A stretch of 64,000 nt of DNA from Coniferiporia sulphurascens (taxonomy: Eukaryota; Basidiomycota; Agaricomycetes; Hymenochaetales; Hymenochaetaceae): contig NBBA01000011.1 of NCBI GenBank assembly GCA_002794785.1, positions 124,001 to 188,000 on the forward strand, written 5' to 3'. This document shows, in pieces, positions 35,905 to 46,772 of the stretch. Each line of letters opens with the position of its first letter. Position 1 is the stretch's first letter. The position numbers and the translations under genes were made by a program. The notes below the pieces were generated by a model. That model worked only from the letters and a program-made list of their open reading frames with translations, ran no database searches and was not told where the DNA came from.

Positions 35905-37584
35905 TCACCCTGTAGTCTGTGAGTGAATAAATTCATCACTGTTAAAGTCGTATCCTGCTATCCCATCTAGCGTTGTCTCCCCGGCCTCCTTCAAGTGGAC
36001 TAGCAGCCTGTTTCCGAGGATGCACAATAGCAAAGGACTCGCTATTATACTTGCAAGAATGAGGATTATCGTGCTGTTTTGTTTTATAATTTCCCCGACG
36101 GTGTTTACTATACCACAGAAAACCATTCTGGAAGGAATTTAGTTTAGAGACACGCTCAACAAGTAGGAACGAACGCGAGGAAATAGAGCGCCTGATCTTG
36201 AATGAGGATCTTGACAATCCTAGACCCTCTGGGTCCAGTAGACGTTTTCCAATATACCACCACAGTGTAGAGCGCAAGGACCATGAGAACGACCTCATAT
36301 ATCGGAGTGATCGTCCTTGACCTAAATAAGGTTTGAGAGAAGTTTGGAGAGCAAATTGTACGCACCAAAATATGTATGATAATGTTCGTGAGGGTGGCCT
36401 ACCAGCGCTGCAGACTGCTATTCCTCCGCCAAGAACAACCGTAGTAACTATATTGATTCGTACGGACATTGAAAAAATAAAACAGGAAATAGAGCGTTTA
36501 TACACACTTTCTTCTGACCGGGTACCATATATTAAAATGATAAACTCAGAAACTGTTTCTAAGCTGAACAGAACCTTGAGAGAAATCGCCACTTTCTTGT
36601 CTACGAATAATTCAGCCTGTTCCAGTGATCCTCTAAATAATTTCAAAGGCCTACCTCCTTGAAAGAGAGCGACAACCCTTAAAAGAAGAATGTCTGTAAA
36701 CGAGTTAAGTGAGAACGGTATAAAATCGTTTAAATTGCGGAGTTATGCTTTACAATCGATCAAGAGGGTGGTCACCAAGCCTAATTTCAGGTGAGCATAG
36801 AATTGCGGCTGCTAGAAGCCAAGAGCCTACCCGATACCTCGCTAGCCCAGAGGGTATATTTGCCTATAAATTACCCCCATTAGCGGCCGCACAGAGAACA
36901 CGTGAATGTCTCCTACAACTAACAAACTGAAAGTGAGCGTTGTTTGTATTGTGAACATAAATTTACTTACAGGAACTTATCCGCACGAATAGTATATACT
37001 GTAATGGGTCAAGTAAAATGTTGTGAATATCGCTACTCTGTACAAACAGTGTCAATTCCAGAAGCACTAACTTACGTTGGATCACTGTGGTGGCGCCGAA
37101 GAGTCCAATGAAGAAATTCTGAAGTTGTGTGAGAAGAAACGGTCAACGAGATTTCTCAATCCGTATTCGTGTCCACTGACCGAAAAGTAGACCAAACTAA
37201 CAAAATTACGAGGGTACACCTTTATAAGAGCGGCAGTCTGAGATTCTACAAAAGGCGGAATAGACAACCCACTTGCCCAAAAATGCTTGACCTAATAATA
37301 TATAAAAACCTTAGTAACACATACGTATGACACTTATGATATTACGGACCGTCTTGTCCATAGTAGTAACTCCAAGTCAAGTAATGAGATTTACTGAGGA
37401 GATAAATGCATAAAGCAGTGACTTTACCGGTGTCATAAATAAGTATTGTAGCCAGAGCCACTTGTGCATTCAGCGCGGCGGATGTTTCGGAGACAATTCC
37501 TTGGACTAAAGAAGAATCGATGGACCCTACATTGGAACGAACCATCGAAAGCGCTGTGACATTGATTGAACTAAGAGACAACAT
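35905..37584 (-). CDS. DUF6533-type multi-pass membrane protein, array copy A2
   Basis: This is a paralogue of A1. Exon 1 is MLSLSSINVTALSMVRSNVG…VALATILIYDT. It continues VKHFW, VYPRNFVSLVYFS, NFFIGLFGATTVIQ, VVALF-type loop and VDKKVAISLKVLFSLETVSE, then YEVVLMVLALYTVVVYW, IVKILIQDQALYFLAF and IASPLLLCILGNRLLVHLKE. The C-terminal tail (GYDFNSDEFIHSQTTG) is longer than in A1 and A4. The donor after the W codon is gcaagt, a GC donor. The predicted topology and unknown function are as for the family. Confidence 0.68.
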
Positions 37585-38555
37585 CGTTCGTAGTAGTTCA
37601 ACCTGAGATCCTTGGGTGAGGCCTCCTGAAGGAGCCGAAACAGACGTTTTATATAGAGCGCGGGGCTATGCGTATACTGCCTTCCCTCCAACCGGTGAGT
37701 TGAGGAGAGCCAACAGCGCAGGAGACTCGCTTATCAGGGCAATTTATGTCATCCAGCTCAATTCCGGGGCGAGCTTTAGATGATGCTTTGTATACGGGTT
37801 TAAAAAGGCTCCCTGCCTACGTTATTATTTAGTCGTTAAAAGGCAAAACATCATGAGGGTATTTTGGAACTTCGATAGATTTTGATGCGAGTGTCCGCGA
37901 TTCTGCCGAGCACGAGGGACAAAAGCGATGTATGGAGCTTATCAGACGTCCCGTAACCGTAGGAACATGGTTAAGTCACCTTAATTACAGAATGCATTTA
38001 CGCTTTGTCTTACAGCAACTCGTTCCAGTCATCAAACCTCACATGACCGAGAGATCTACAGAGCAATCCGGAAGCAAGACTATCGAGCTTCGGACTAGGT
38101 CTTCGAGATACCGCAGAATACAAGCAGATACATGTATGTCAAAGAAGAAGCTGTGTCAAGAGGGGAAGCACGAGGAGAAATGCGATGAACGCAACTCCAG
38201 CCGGCGTTTGAGAGTCAAAGTAGATGCTTCAGTGATGTGGATCGAATTCTTGAAACAGCAAGCGTACCGTTATGAATCAGAAATCACTGTAAAATTGCGG
38301 ATATGGAAGCCAAATTGTGATGTTGCTGCCCGGGTCTTCGATTGATGGTTCACCTAAATATTGTTCACGCACATGCAGAGGAAAGGATGCCCACAGAACT
38401 ATCCTTCTCAAAAGATCCCCATGAGATCATCTCATCCACAGCGCATAATAAATTATAGTATTCGATCCCGAAGAGAAGGCGAACAGCGGAAACGTCGTCG
38501 CGGTCGAGGACAAATGCTGTAGTCGTTGGGAGGGCGTGGCTGTTCTCTGAGTTAC
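37585..38555. repeat. Repeated spacer S2
   Basis: A close copy of S1. A plus-strand open frame at 37932-38345 (137 codons) lies in it, but the same stretch in S1 is interrupted by stops and shifts, so I do not call it a gene. Confidence 0.55.
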
Positions 38556-38781
38556 AGAGGAAAATCTAAAAATTCGAAACGGCACGTGATTTACGGATCC
38601 TGCCGGGGGGGGGCCACAAATGGATAATGGAGTTCCGGGTCTCCTTACGTTACGGCTCTTCCTGAACCTAGCGTCCACATCAGAGAAGTAACCTGACATC
38701 TTTCCCCAGAGTGTTGCCAGTGAAAATATACAGTGATTTCACGGGTTTTATTATGTACATGTTAGTACTTTGTAATGCAAA

Positions 38782-40413
38782 TCAGGAGAACTCTATGTCG
38801 CTCATGGTCCTCGCTCTGTAACTGGTTCCTCCGTTCAAGCCTTTCTCCCCGGCCTCTTTTAAATGCACCAGCAGCCTACTTCCGAGGATGCATAGTATAG
38901 AAGGGCCTGACAACGCGCCTAGAATTACGGACAGCGTGGTGTCTAATGATATGACGCTTCCTATTATTTTGGCGACGCAACAGAATATTACCCTATGACC
39001 GAGTTCAGTCCAGAAATACAGAAGAGAAATTTGAAACAAACATAAGAAAGTATTTGGCTTGATCTTGAACGACAATATTGACGAGATTGAAACCACTGAA
39101 GTTTCCAGATCCTCTCCAGTACTCCGCGCCTTTGTATAGGGCGAGGGCCATAAGAATGACCCCGTATACCAATGGGATTGTCCTAATTTAATGTAAGCCC
39201 AGTCCTCACTGGAGGCGTGTAGACTGACCAAGATATAATTAGACTCGATCGCGAAGCATCCCTGTTTTCTGCGCAGGTTGTTAACCCGTTAACAAGACCT
39301 CCAACAACGACTAGGGTTCTACTATAAGGATAAATGTGCATACAAATATGAGGGCACTGTGTACCTTCTTGGTAGACTTCTCCATATATTAGTAAGCCAA
39401 GTCCAGATCCTGCATTCAGGCCGTACAGAACCTTGAGGAACGTATCTATCTTTTTATCTGTGTCCACACATATCAGTATCCATGCAAGGCTAGTGTACGA
39501 TTAACTCGCCTCCGTGAAAAAGTGCAACAACCCTCATTAGAAGGATATCTGTTTGCCCATAATGAAAATAATGTAAGCATTGCGTAAAGTTTAGGACTCG
39601 TGCCTTACAGTCAATCAAAATAATAACTGTGAGGTCTACTTGAATTGTGAATAAGTGGTTCGCTAACAAAAGCCTATAACTAACCTGAGATCCCTTGAAT
39701 CCAAAGGGAAGATAAACCTGATTTTTTATTATTTGGTTAGGTACAACCAGAGACTGGCCAGAGTAGCCTTACAACTAGAATACCATGAGAATCAAGTTAG
39801 GTTCGGCAACACTACCAATGTGCGATTAATACTTACAGCAACTCGTTCACATGGAATGTGTACACTGGTATCGACAGTAGTGAAAAAACCGTGAGTACAG
39901 CGCTTTCATGCACATAATTAAATGGCTTACCTGGTATCACCGCCATAGACGAGAGAATTCCAAAATAGCGATTCTGTTTTTTTTTTCGGAAATTATTAAA
40001 CAAGCACGCAAGTCAGTCGGCATGCCCTTCACCAATAGTAATATGAGATTAGCAGTACCAGGAAGTAAATCGAGCTGACAAAATTGCGGGGATTCGCCTT
40101 TGCAATCTTTTAAGGCCTCAACTGATTGGTGAATTGGTACGTTACTTACCCAAAAATATTTGACCTAGGGATATGTATAAATCAGATTGAAATTTTGAGC
40201 ATAAATAAAAATGGAGACCTCGTTATCCATTGTAGTAACTGCAAGCTGATGAGAGCTGCTGCAAAAAGACGTGAGAGAGGGAACTCAACTGGTGTCATAG
40301 ACAAGCAGCGCCGTCGCGGCTATCTGGATGTTTAGCTGTATGTCCGTTTGCGACATATATAGTGTAACGAAGCTAGGATCAATAGGCTCCACGTTAGAGC
40401 GAGCTAACATCAT
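38782..40413 (-). CDS. DUF6533-type multi-pass membrane protein, array copy B3
   Basis: Exon 1 starts at the paired Met codons, MMLARSNVEPIDPSFVT, and ends QIAATALLVYDT. VKYFW is followed by a canonical gtaagt donor. Later exons read TFLKVLYGLNAGSGLGLLIYG, LVYGVILMALALYKGAEYW-like sequence, and end SILCILGSRLLVHLKEAGEKG and SDIEFS. With B5 it forms a subtype marked by the SDIEFS C-terminus. Some exons are diverged, and a few junctions were not resolved, so integrity is uncertain. Confidence 0.6.
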
Positions 40414-41364
40414 CGTGTTGTCGTATTGGACAGGTGAAAAGTGGCCAGAAAATGCAGCTGTCGGAAAACTTGTATGCCGGACAGGACTCACAGATGTCTT
40501 TTATACTAAGTCTACGCACAGGAGCACAGGAGTCTTCGGTAATAGCCTGATCAAATCGCAAAACAGGGGTGTCAGCCAAAAATTGCACATCAAGGCGCGA
40601 TTGATATCGCAGTTGCAGAAGGGGACAAGAGTTGCAGACCTTGGAGCATCATTGACACAGAAAGCCTGAAGGGATATCTTCGGAAGAATAAATTTTGGAT
40701 TGATTTCTACCTTGAAAGTGTACTGTAATACCTCCACGAACTTCAAGCTACGGCCGTGGTGACCTTGGTGAACCTGTTCTGTAGATCTCACAGAGAGAGC
40801 GACTCGGATGTAGGGGTAAGCTAAGAGATGCCTTGCAGAGTGTAGACCCGACCGGCCCTGTAATGTATATAACCTCATCAAACTTACATTTGCATATGAA
40901 ACTTGTAGATGAATCCCAAAAATACTGTGTTCCTCGACCAGAAGGTCAGGAGGATCTAAGAACTCAAAAAGCAGCCCTTAACAATAGCGGGCAACATGGA
41001 TAATTTTCTGGATAGAGTTCTGGGGCGCATTCCCAAGATAGACTTTATAGTTGGGTGTGTTCTAACCTTCGACTAATTTTGGTCTAGTAAGCCTTCCAAA
41101 AGATTCGAACTGTGCGGAGCAAATACCGACCTTCGTGCATACCGTGACAGTGCCGCACAGAGCCCTTTCGAGCCCATGACGTCGCGAGTCTTGATAGGAA
41201 GCAAATTAACAGGTATAGTCGAAATTAGCGATATTCACTCATTAGTAGTTGCAATTTTTTTTCTCAGCCACGGTGACTCGTCTTTGGACTCTTACCAGAA
41301 TCGTCATATGCTAGCGCATTACTCTCCGTTTAGTTCGGCTTGATAGAGATCATTCCGGCCATCA
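40414..41364. other. Intergenic upstream of B3
   Basis: No gene recognised. Open frames at 40328-40669 (+) and 40501-40881 (-) overlap each other and have no family motifs. Confidence 0.4.
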
Positions 41365-41480
41365 GCTTAGTCACAAATATCGATAGCATTATGTAAGGGT
41401 AAGAATCTCGTCGTTGTCCGACACTCGTCGCCGACTCTGTGTAATCAACGGCGCCCTGAATGCCCTCAAGCAGGAGTCGA
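41365..41480 (+). pseudogene. Duplicated 5' fragment of the JHD1 gene
   Basis: The string gcattatgtaagggtaag is followed by aatctcgtcgt, cgacactcg, gccgact, then atcaacggcgccctgaatg and ctcaagcaggagtcga. The same words occur in the same order at 46690-46793, at the beginning of JHD1. The copy stops before the PHD-finger codons, so it cannot encode a demethylase. Confidence 0.72.
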
Positions 41481-41521
41481 GAGACTCCAACCTCGTAATC
41501 TATGAAGTAGAGCCCTTACAA

Positions 41522-43149
41522 TTATGAATCATATCTCGTCCTCACATCGAGTACTGACTCTCCAGTCTCCTTCAAGTGTATCAGCAGCCTACTTCCGAGG
41601 ACGCATAATAAGGGAGGGCTCGCTAATATATCAGCAAGGACTGACGTCTTGCCTTTCGCGTCTACGATGTCCTTGACGATATTTCCCACACTACAAGCTA
41701 CCACTCTACAGGGGACTTCAGTTTTCAGTTAACACACGGCAAGGACAAGAAAGGACGAACGCAAGGACATAAATCGTCTGATCTTGGATGAGAATTTTGG
41801 CAAGTATAGAACCACTGGGTCCGACGGATGCTTTCCAGTACACTACAACCGTGTAAAGTGCAAGTATCATGAGAATAAGCTCATACGCCGGAGTAATTGC
41901 CCTTGATGTAATTGAATTCTTAGACCAATTCCGGAAATATAACCAGTACGCACCATGATATAGATTCCAATACTGGTTGGGGTTCTCTATCCATGAAGCA
42001 GATTGATATCCCCTTCGCAATAGCCCTTACAGTAACTATAAGGGCTTGTGTGAGTGTTTAGCCTGATAACCAATAAATCATTCATGCTTACCTTCCCGGT
42101 GCAAGATATCGTATGAGTAAAGATAGCCCAGAAACCGCATCCAAGCTGAGGAGAACTTTGAGGGAAATATCCACTTTCTTATCTGCGATCTTTTCAGCAT
42201 AAACGTAAATTCGGAGGTAGATCCGACGCTTGCCTCCTTGAAAAAGTGCGACAACTCTCAAAAGAAGAATGTCTGCGAATGAGGTGAGCACCAAAAATCC
42301 GAGAGTCACGCATAAAGCGGAGCTATGATTCACAATCGTTCAAAAGGATAGCTGTCAAGTCTACTTTCGGGTGAGCGTAAAATCGCCACTTACGGAAGCT
42401 GAAAGCTTACTCGATATCCCGCCGGCCCAAAAGGAATATCTACCTACGAGATGCCCTAGAAGTTAGCAGCCACATGAAAATACATGGGACACCTCCTACA
42501 ACTTAGAAACTGAAATTCAGCGTTGTTTGTGTCGTGGTTTAAATTATCTTACACGGATTCATTCGCATGAACGGTGTATACTATAATGGAACAGTAAATT
42601 GTGAATATGGCCATCCCGTGAAGATAAAATTACCACCAGAACCATCGACGTACTTACGTTGGATATATGCAATGACGCTGAAGAGTCCAATAGATCGATT
42701 CTGAGATTGTATGAGAATATACGATCAGTGAGGTCGCTCGATCTAGATTGGTGTCCACTTACCAAAAAGTAGACCAAGCTGACAAAATTACGAGGATACA
42801 CCTTTATAAAAGCAGTGGTCTAATATTTTTACGAATGGCAAGAACGATGATGAACTCGCCCAAAAGTGTTTAACCTAGTCATATAAATAAAGCAACTTCG
42901 GAAATTTAACGGAATTGCGAACCTCTTTGTCCATATTAGTGACTGCGAGTTTAATAATAAGCTTTTACTGCAGGGACGGATGCATAGAGCGGTGACTTTA
43001 CTGGTATCATAAATAAGTAATGTAGCCAGAGCCACTTGTAAGTTCAATTCGTTAAACCCCTCGGAAAGGAGCCCCTGGATTAAGGAGGGATCGACAGAAT
43101 CCACGTTGGAACGAATCATCGAAGGCACCGTGACGTTGTAAAAGGACAT
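41522..43149 (-). CDS. DUF6533-type multi-pass membrane protein, array copy A4
   Basis: Exon 1 is MSFYNVTVPSMIRSNVDSVD… VALATLLIYDT. It is followed by VKHFW (gcgagt GC donor), VYPRNFVSLVYFL, NRSIGLFSVIAYIQ, SALCVTLGFLVLTSFADILL, LRVVALFQGGK, DKKVDISLKVLLSLDAVSG, YELILMILALYTVVVYW, LAKILIQDQTIYVLAFVLS, and LLCVLGSRLLIHLKETGE with C-terminus RTRYDS. It shares its C-terminus with A1. It shows the clearest complete set of helices in the array. Role unknown. Confidence 0.68.
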
Positions 43150-44519
43150 CGTTCGTACCAGCGTGCCTTGCGGTCTTTGGGTGAGGCCCCCGAAACATCT
43201 TGCAAACGTCTTATTTATACATAACGCAAGGCTATGCAGATGCTGCCTTCCTTTCAGCAGATGAGCTCCTATCACTCAATCCCGGCGAGAGCTTCGTGTG
43301 GCACTTGTATATGGGGAGAAAAGATCCACTGCTTATGTTGTCATCCAGTCGTTCGTGAATCAATCCATCATAATCAGCTTTTGGAACTTCAAGAGATCAT
43401 GATGCAAAGATTTTCGACCCCGTCGAGCTCGAGGGACAAGAGCTGTGAATGGAGTCCGAAAAATATCCTAGTGCTGTTCCCCGTTAAGTAGATATACAGT
43501 ACGCACGTTCGTCCGAAGCGGCAGGAAGGATATGAGTTTTCGTTACAGCCATTAAAAAGTAAGTGACTGTACAATCCACAGCGCGTCATGAAAGTAGGAC
43601 TATCCAGCTTCGTATACAATTCTTGCGATACTGTAAAAGACAAACAGCCATGGCAGCGAAGAAGACACACCAAGAGGGAAGCCTACAGGAGACGCGTGCA
43701 ACTTTGCCAGCGTTTGAGGTTAATTTAGGATGCTGTGGTCTGGACATGGACCAAATTCTTGAAGCAACAGAATGATTGAGGATACACGTTCATGATTACT
43801 TTAAGGGAGTTGATTTAGGGTATGTCATGAGTAACTTTGAGTCTTAATTGATGATTTATCTGACTCGGAATACCACAACACGCGACCTAAAAGAAGAAAG
43901 GACACCTGCGGCGACCTGCCCCATACCTCAAAAAGGACCATCTCCAATCTCATCCGTAGCTCCTCAGAAAACGAGGTCACCGATCCCGATGCAGAAAGCA
44001 AAAGTGGAGAGGTTGAATACGGAGTAACTTGAAAGAGAGGGCTCAGGGGGTTCAGGAAGACAAACCACAACTTGTTTGTCACGATAGAATTCGGTTGCCC
44101 TAGGCGAGCACGTGCCTTTCGGATACTAGCGAGTGGCAGCTTGAAACAGCCCGGCGCCGTTAGTAGTGAGGCGACTAACTAGTATAATTCAAGTTGCATA
44201 TAAACGAGTTCGGTGCAGTTTAATCACTTCCATGGGCTGGGCCAGCTCGGAAGGAAGCACCAAATAATGGACAATCAAGTAAGGCATCAAAAGTCGTTAA
44301 TAATAGAATGATATGCATGATGATCATGGCGGGTAGTATGCAGACAGTCAGACGGCGTTTGAAAGCACAAAAATCATAGAGAATGCGAAATGTCTAAGTA
44401 CAGATCTGGACCTAATAAAAGCATGACCGTGATGAAACAATGTTGGTCCATCCTGATGAGCGGCATCCCCGTTTGACAGCAGAGATGATTGGAGTCCACA
44501 CCTTGTCTTCCGTCATAGA
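43150..44519. repeat. Spacer S4 and flank, diverged copy of S1/S2
   Basis: The part up to about 43.8 kb matches S1/S2 in order (short minus-strand frame FFGLHSQLLSLELDG near 43.43 kb; ccaaattcttgaagcaacag near 43.75 kb) but with many changes. 43.8-44.5 kb shows nothing recognisable. Confidence 0.45.
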
Positions 44520-46173
44520 TCACGAGAACTCTATGTCGCTCACGGGCCTTATCCTGTAGCTCGTTCCTCCATTTTCTCCCCTCTCTCCCGCTTCCTTCAT
44601 GTGTATCAGTAGCCTACTTCCAAGAACGCACAGAATGGAAGAGCTTGTTGCGACATTTAAAACGATAGATAATACGCTATCTAAATTTGTGGCAGTTGCT
44701 ATGATTCTTCCGGCAGAGCAAAATATCACCCTGCCCATAGTACGTTCAGCTAAATGACAATTTCAGGGAAGAAAGGACATATTTACACGAGGAAATAAAA
44801 AACTTGATCTTGGATGAGCACCCTGATGAGGCCATAACCACTGAGACTAGATGACTCTTTCCAATACTTTGTGGCTTTGTATAGGGCGAGGACCATGAGA
44901 ATGGATCCGTATATCAATGGGATGGTCCTGGAATGGGATAAATGTGATAACCAATGGGAAAGATGAAACGTACTGACCAGGACAAAGTTGCCAAAAGAAA
45001 TAGCGAATGTCCATTTGCGCTGCATACTGTTATACTTCCCAAAAGATCAATTGCTCCAACTGTAGTTCACATTGCTTTATGAATGGCTAGCTGTGTGAAA
45101 ATCTGGATATCACTACCCACATGCTTCCTTGATGCTGCCAAAAATGAGTATCCCAAATCCAGAGGCTGCATTCAAGCCAAACATAACTTTGAGGGAGATG
45201 TCCATCCTCCTATCTGCAAGTAATTTGCCTCCCGCTTCTGTATCTGGAGATGTACAGGAGGCTCACCTCCGTGAAAAAGTGCAACAACCCTCAGGAGAAG
45301 AATGTCTGTGGATGGGTAAATGCAAGATTTCTAGATATTCATACAGAAAGTAGGCTTTATATCTCACAGTCAATCAGGAGGATGACCACTGTGTCTGATT
45401 CGGGTGAGAACAATCTGTCACCGGAAAAGTTTGTAACTCACTTGATATGTCATAAACCCAAAAGGATACCGTGCCTACACCATTTTGTCAAATGGCGTGC
45501 AGTAATAATGGTAAAATCTTACACCTTTCAGATTATGAGCCGGGGTTATCAATATTTTCCAGTCATATTACTCACATGATTTTGCTTGTATTCAATAGGA
45601 CAACTAAGATGAAACATGATGTAGTCCGTGAATATCACCGCCGCACTCGCACATATAATTGCCAGACCCACTGTTACTTACGTGGGATTCCAGTAATGGC
45701 TGAAAATATCCCGATATACCGGTTCTGGGTTTACGACAATGGCATAGTGTATGGTCAGCAACACGCCAAGCCAAGGCTCATGCTCGCCCACCATAAAGTA
45801 TATCAAGCTAACAAAATTGCGGCTGGTCTTTGGATGGCGTCGTAAGGTTTTGTGATGCGTAACCGAATTGTTGTCATACTAACCCAAAAGTATTTGACCT
45901 GATAGATATACATGTAAGAAACTCTAACTCCCCGTGACTTCCATCACGAACCTCCATGTCCATGGTGATAACTGCAGTCGGTGAGATTTATTAAAAGATA
46001 CCGTGAAAGTAAGGGACTCAACTAGTGTCATAAACAAGTAGCATAGTTATGGCCACCTGTATGGTCAGGGTGGTATCCATTTCAGAGACTATCTTGGCCA
46101 CTTCAGGGTTGCCAGTGACGAGTCCGGAGTGAATAGGAAGCGTTGCGTTGCTGTATGAGCCAATGGACGACAT
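44520..46173 (-). CDS. DUF6533-type multi-pass membrane protein, array copy B5
   Basis: Exon 1 is MSSIGSYSNATLPIHSGLVT… VAITMLLVYDT, with the donor gttgagt. VKYFW is followed by a gttagt donor. Later exons include IYGSILMVLALYKATKYW, LIRVLIQDQVFYFLV, IIATATNLDSVLSIVLNVAT, SILCVLGSRLLIHMKEAGE and a C-terminus SDIEFS shared with B3. It is the member closest to JHD1. Family role is unknown, and some middle exons could not be placed with certainty. Confidence 0.65.
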
Positions 46174-46772
46174 CGTTCTTAGACAGTTATTTGTACTTTA
46201 AGGAGGATCTGGGTCAGGAGCATTAGAGACGCCCTTATATGTGCGGAATAGCATCGTTGACTAGAAGATGGAGATCAAACAACAGCCTGCCTGGCAGGGC
46301 GACAGGGCGCTGAAGCACAAGCTGATATACGGAGAAAGCCCTCTATACAAGATATGTGCATCATAAGCAGGTGATGTGAACATCTTCCCTCCAGATCATC
46401 GTGAGTTGCGACCAGAAGCGAGTGATGCGCTGAGACTGTGTTGTTTATATCCATGAAATCTTTTCGATCTTTGATTTGTTTTCTAAGAGGATAAAACCAA
46501 TCATTGCTTGATTCTCTTGTATGATATCCAGCACAGGACTAGAGAAAGCTTCCTGAGGGGAAAGGTATTGATGCAAAACTCGAATGTATTAGACTTCGGG
46601 TCACTAGGTGAAAGTGAGACTAAGAGAAGAGAAAGATGCGCGCGCACAACTTCAAGCTGATGTCACCAGCTTAGTCACGAGTATGAGAGCATTATGTAAG
46701 GGTAAGATCTCGTCGTCGCCCGACGCTCGACGCCGACCGCGGTTAGTGTCATCGCAATCAACGGCGCCCTGA
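46174..46772. other. Intergenic/promoter between B5 and JHD1
   Basis: Probably holds the divergent promoters of B5 and JHD1. The last ~100 bp are the sequence duplicated at 41.37-41.48 kb. Confidence 0.45.

Larger units (their letters stand above)
35160..38555. repeat. Local duplication unit I': DAAO stub + A2 + spacer S2
   Basis: This is the second copy of the unit at 31000-34410. It keeps the same order and orientation but only the first part of DAAO. Confidence 0.65.
35900..41480. repeat. Local duplication unit II: A2 + B3 + JHD1 5' fragment
   Basis: The order A gene, spacer, B gene, JHD1 5' sequence recurs at 41500-46800 as A4, spacer, B5, JHD1. Inferred from gene order and from shared first exons and C-termini. 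Limits are approximate. Confidence 0.55.

Noticed and set aside
37932..38345. 137-codon plus-strand frame in spacer S2
   Set aside because: The homologous stretch in S1 is broken by stops and shifts, so it is not maintained as coding.
38605..38616. Run of nine G as possible telomere- or quadruplex-related sequence
   Set aside because: It is a single homopolymer without repeats; more likely a chance run or a sequencing weak point.
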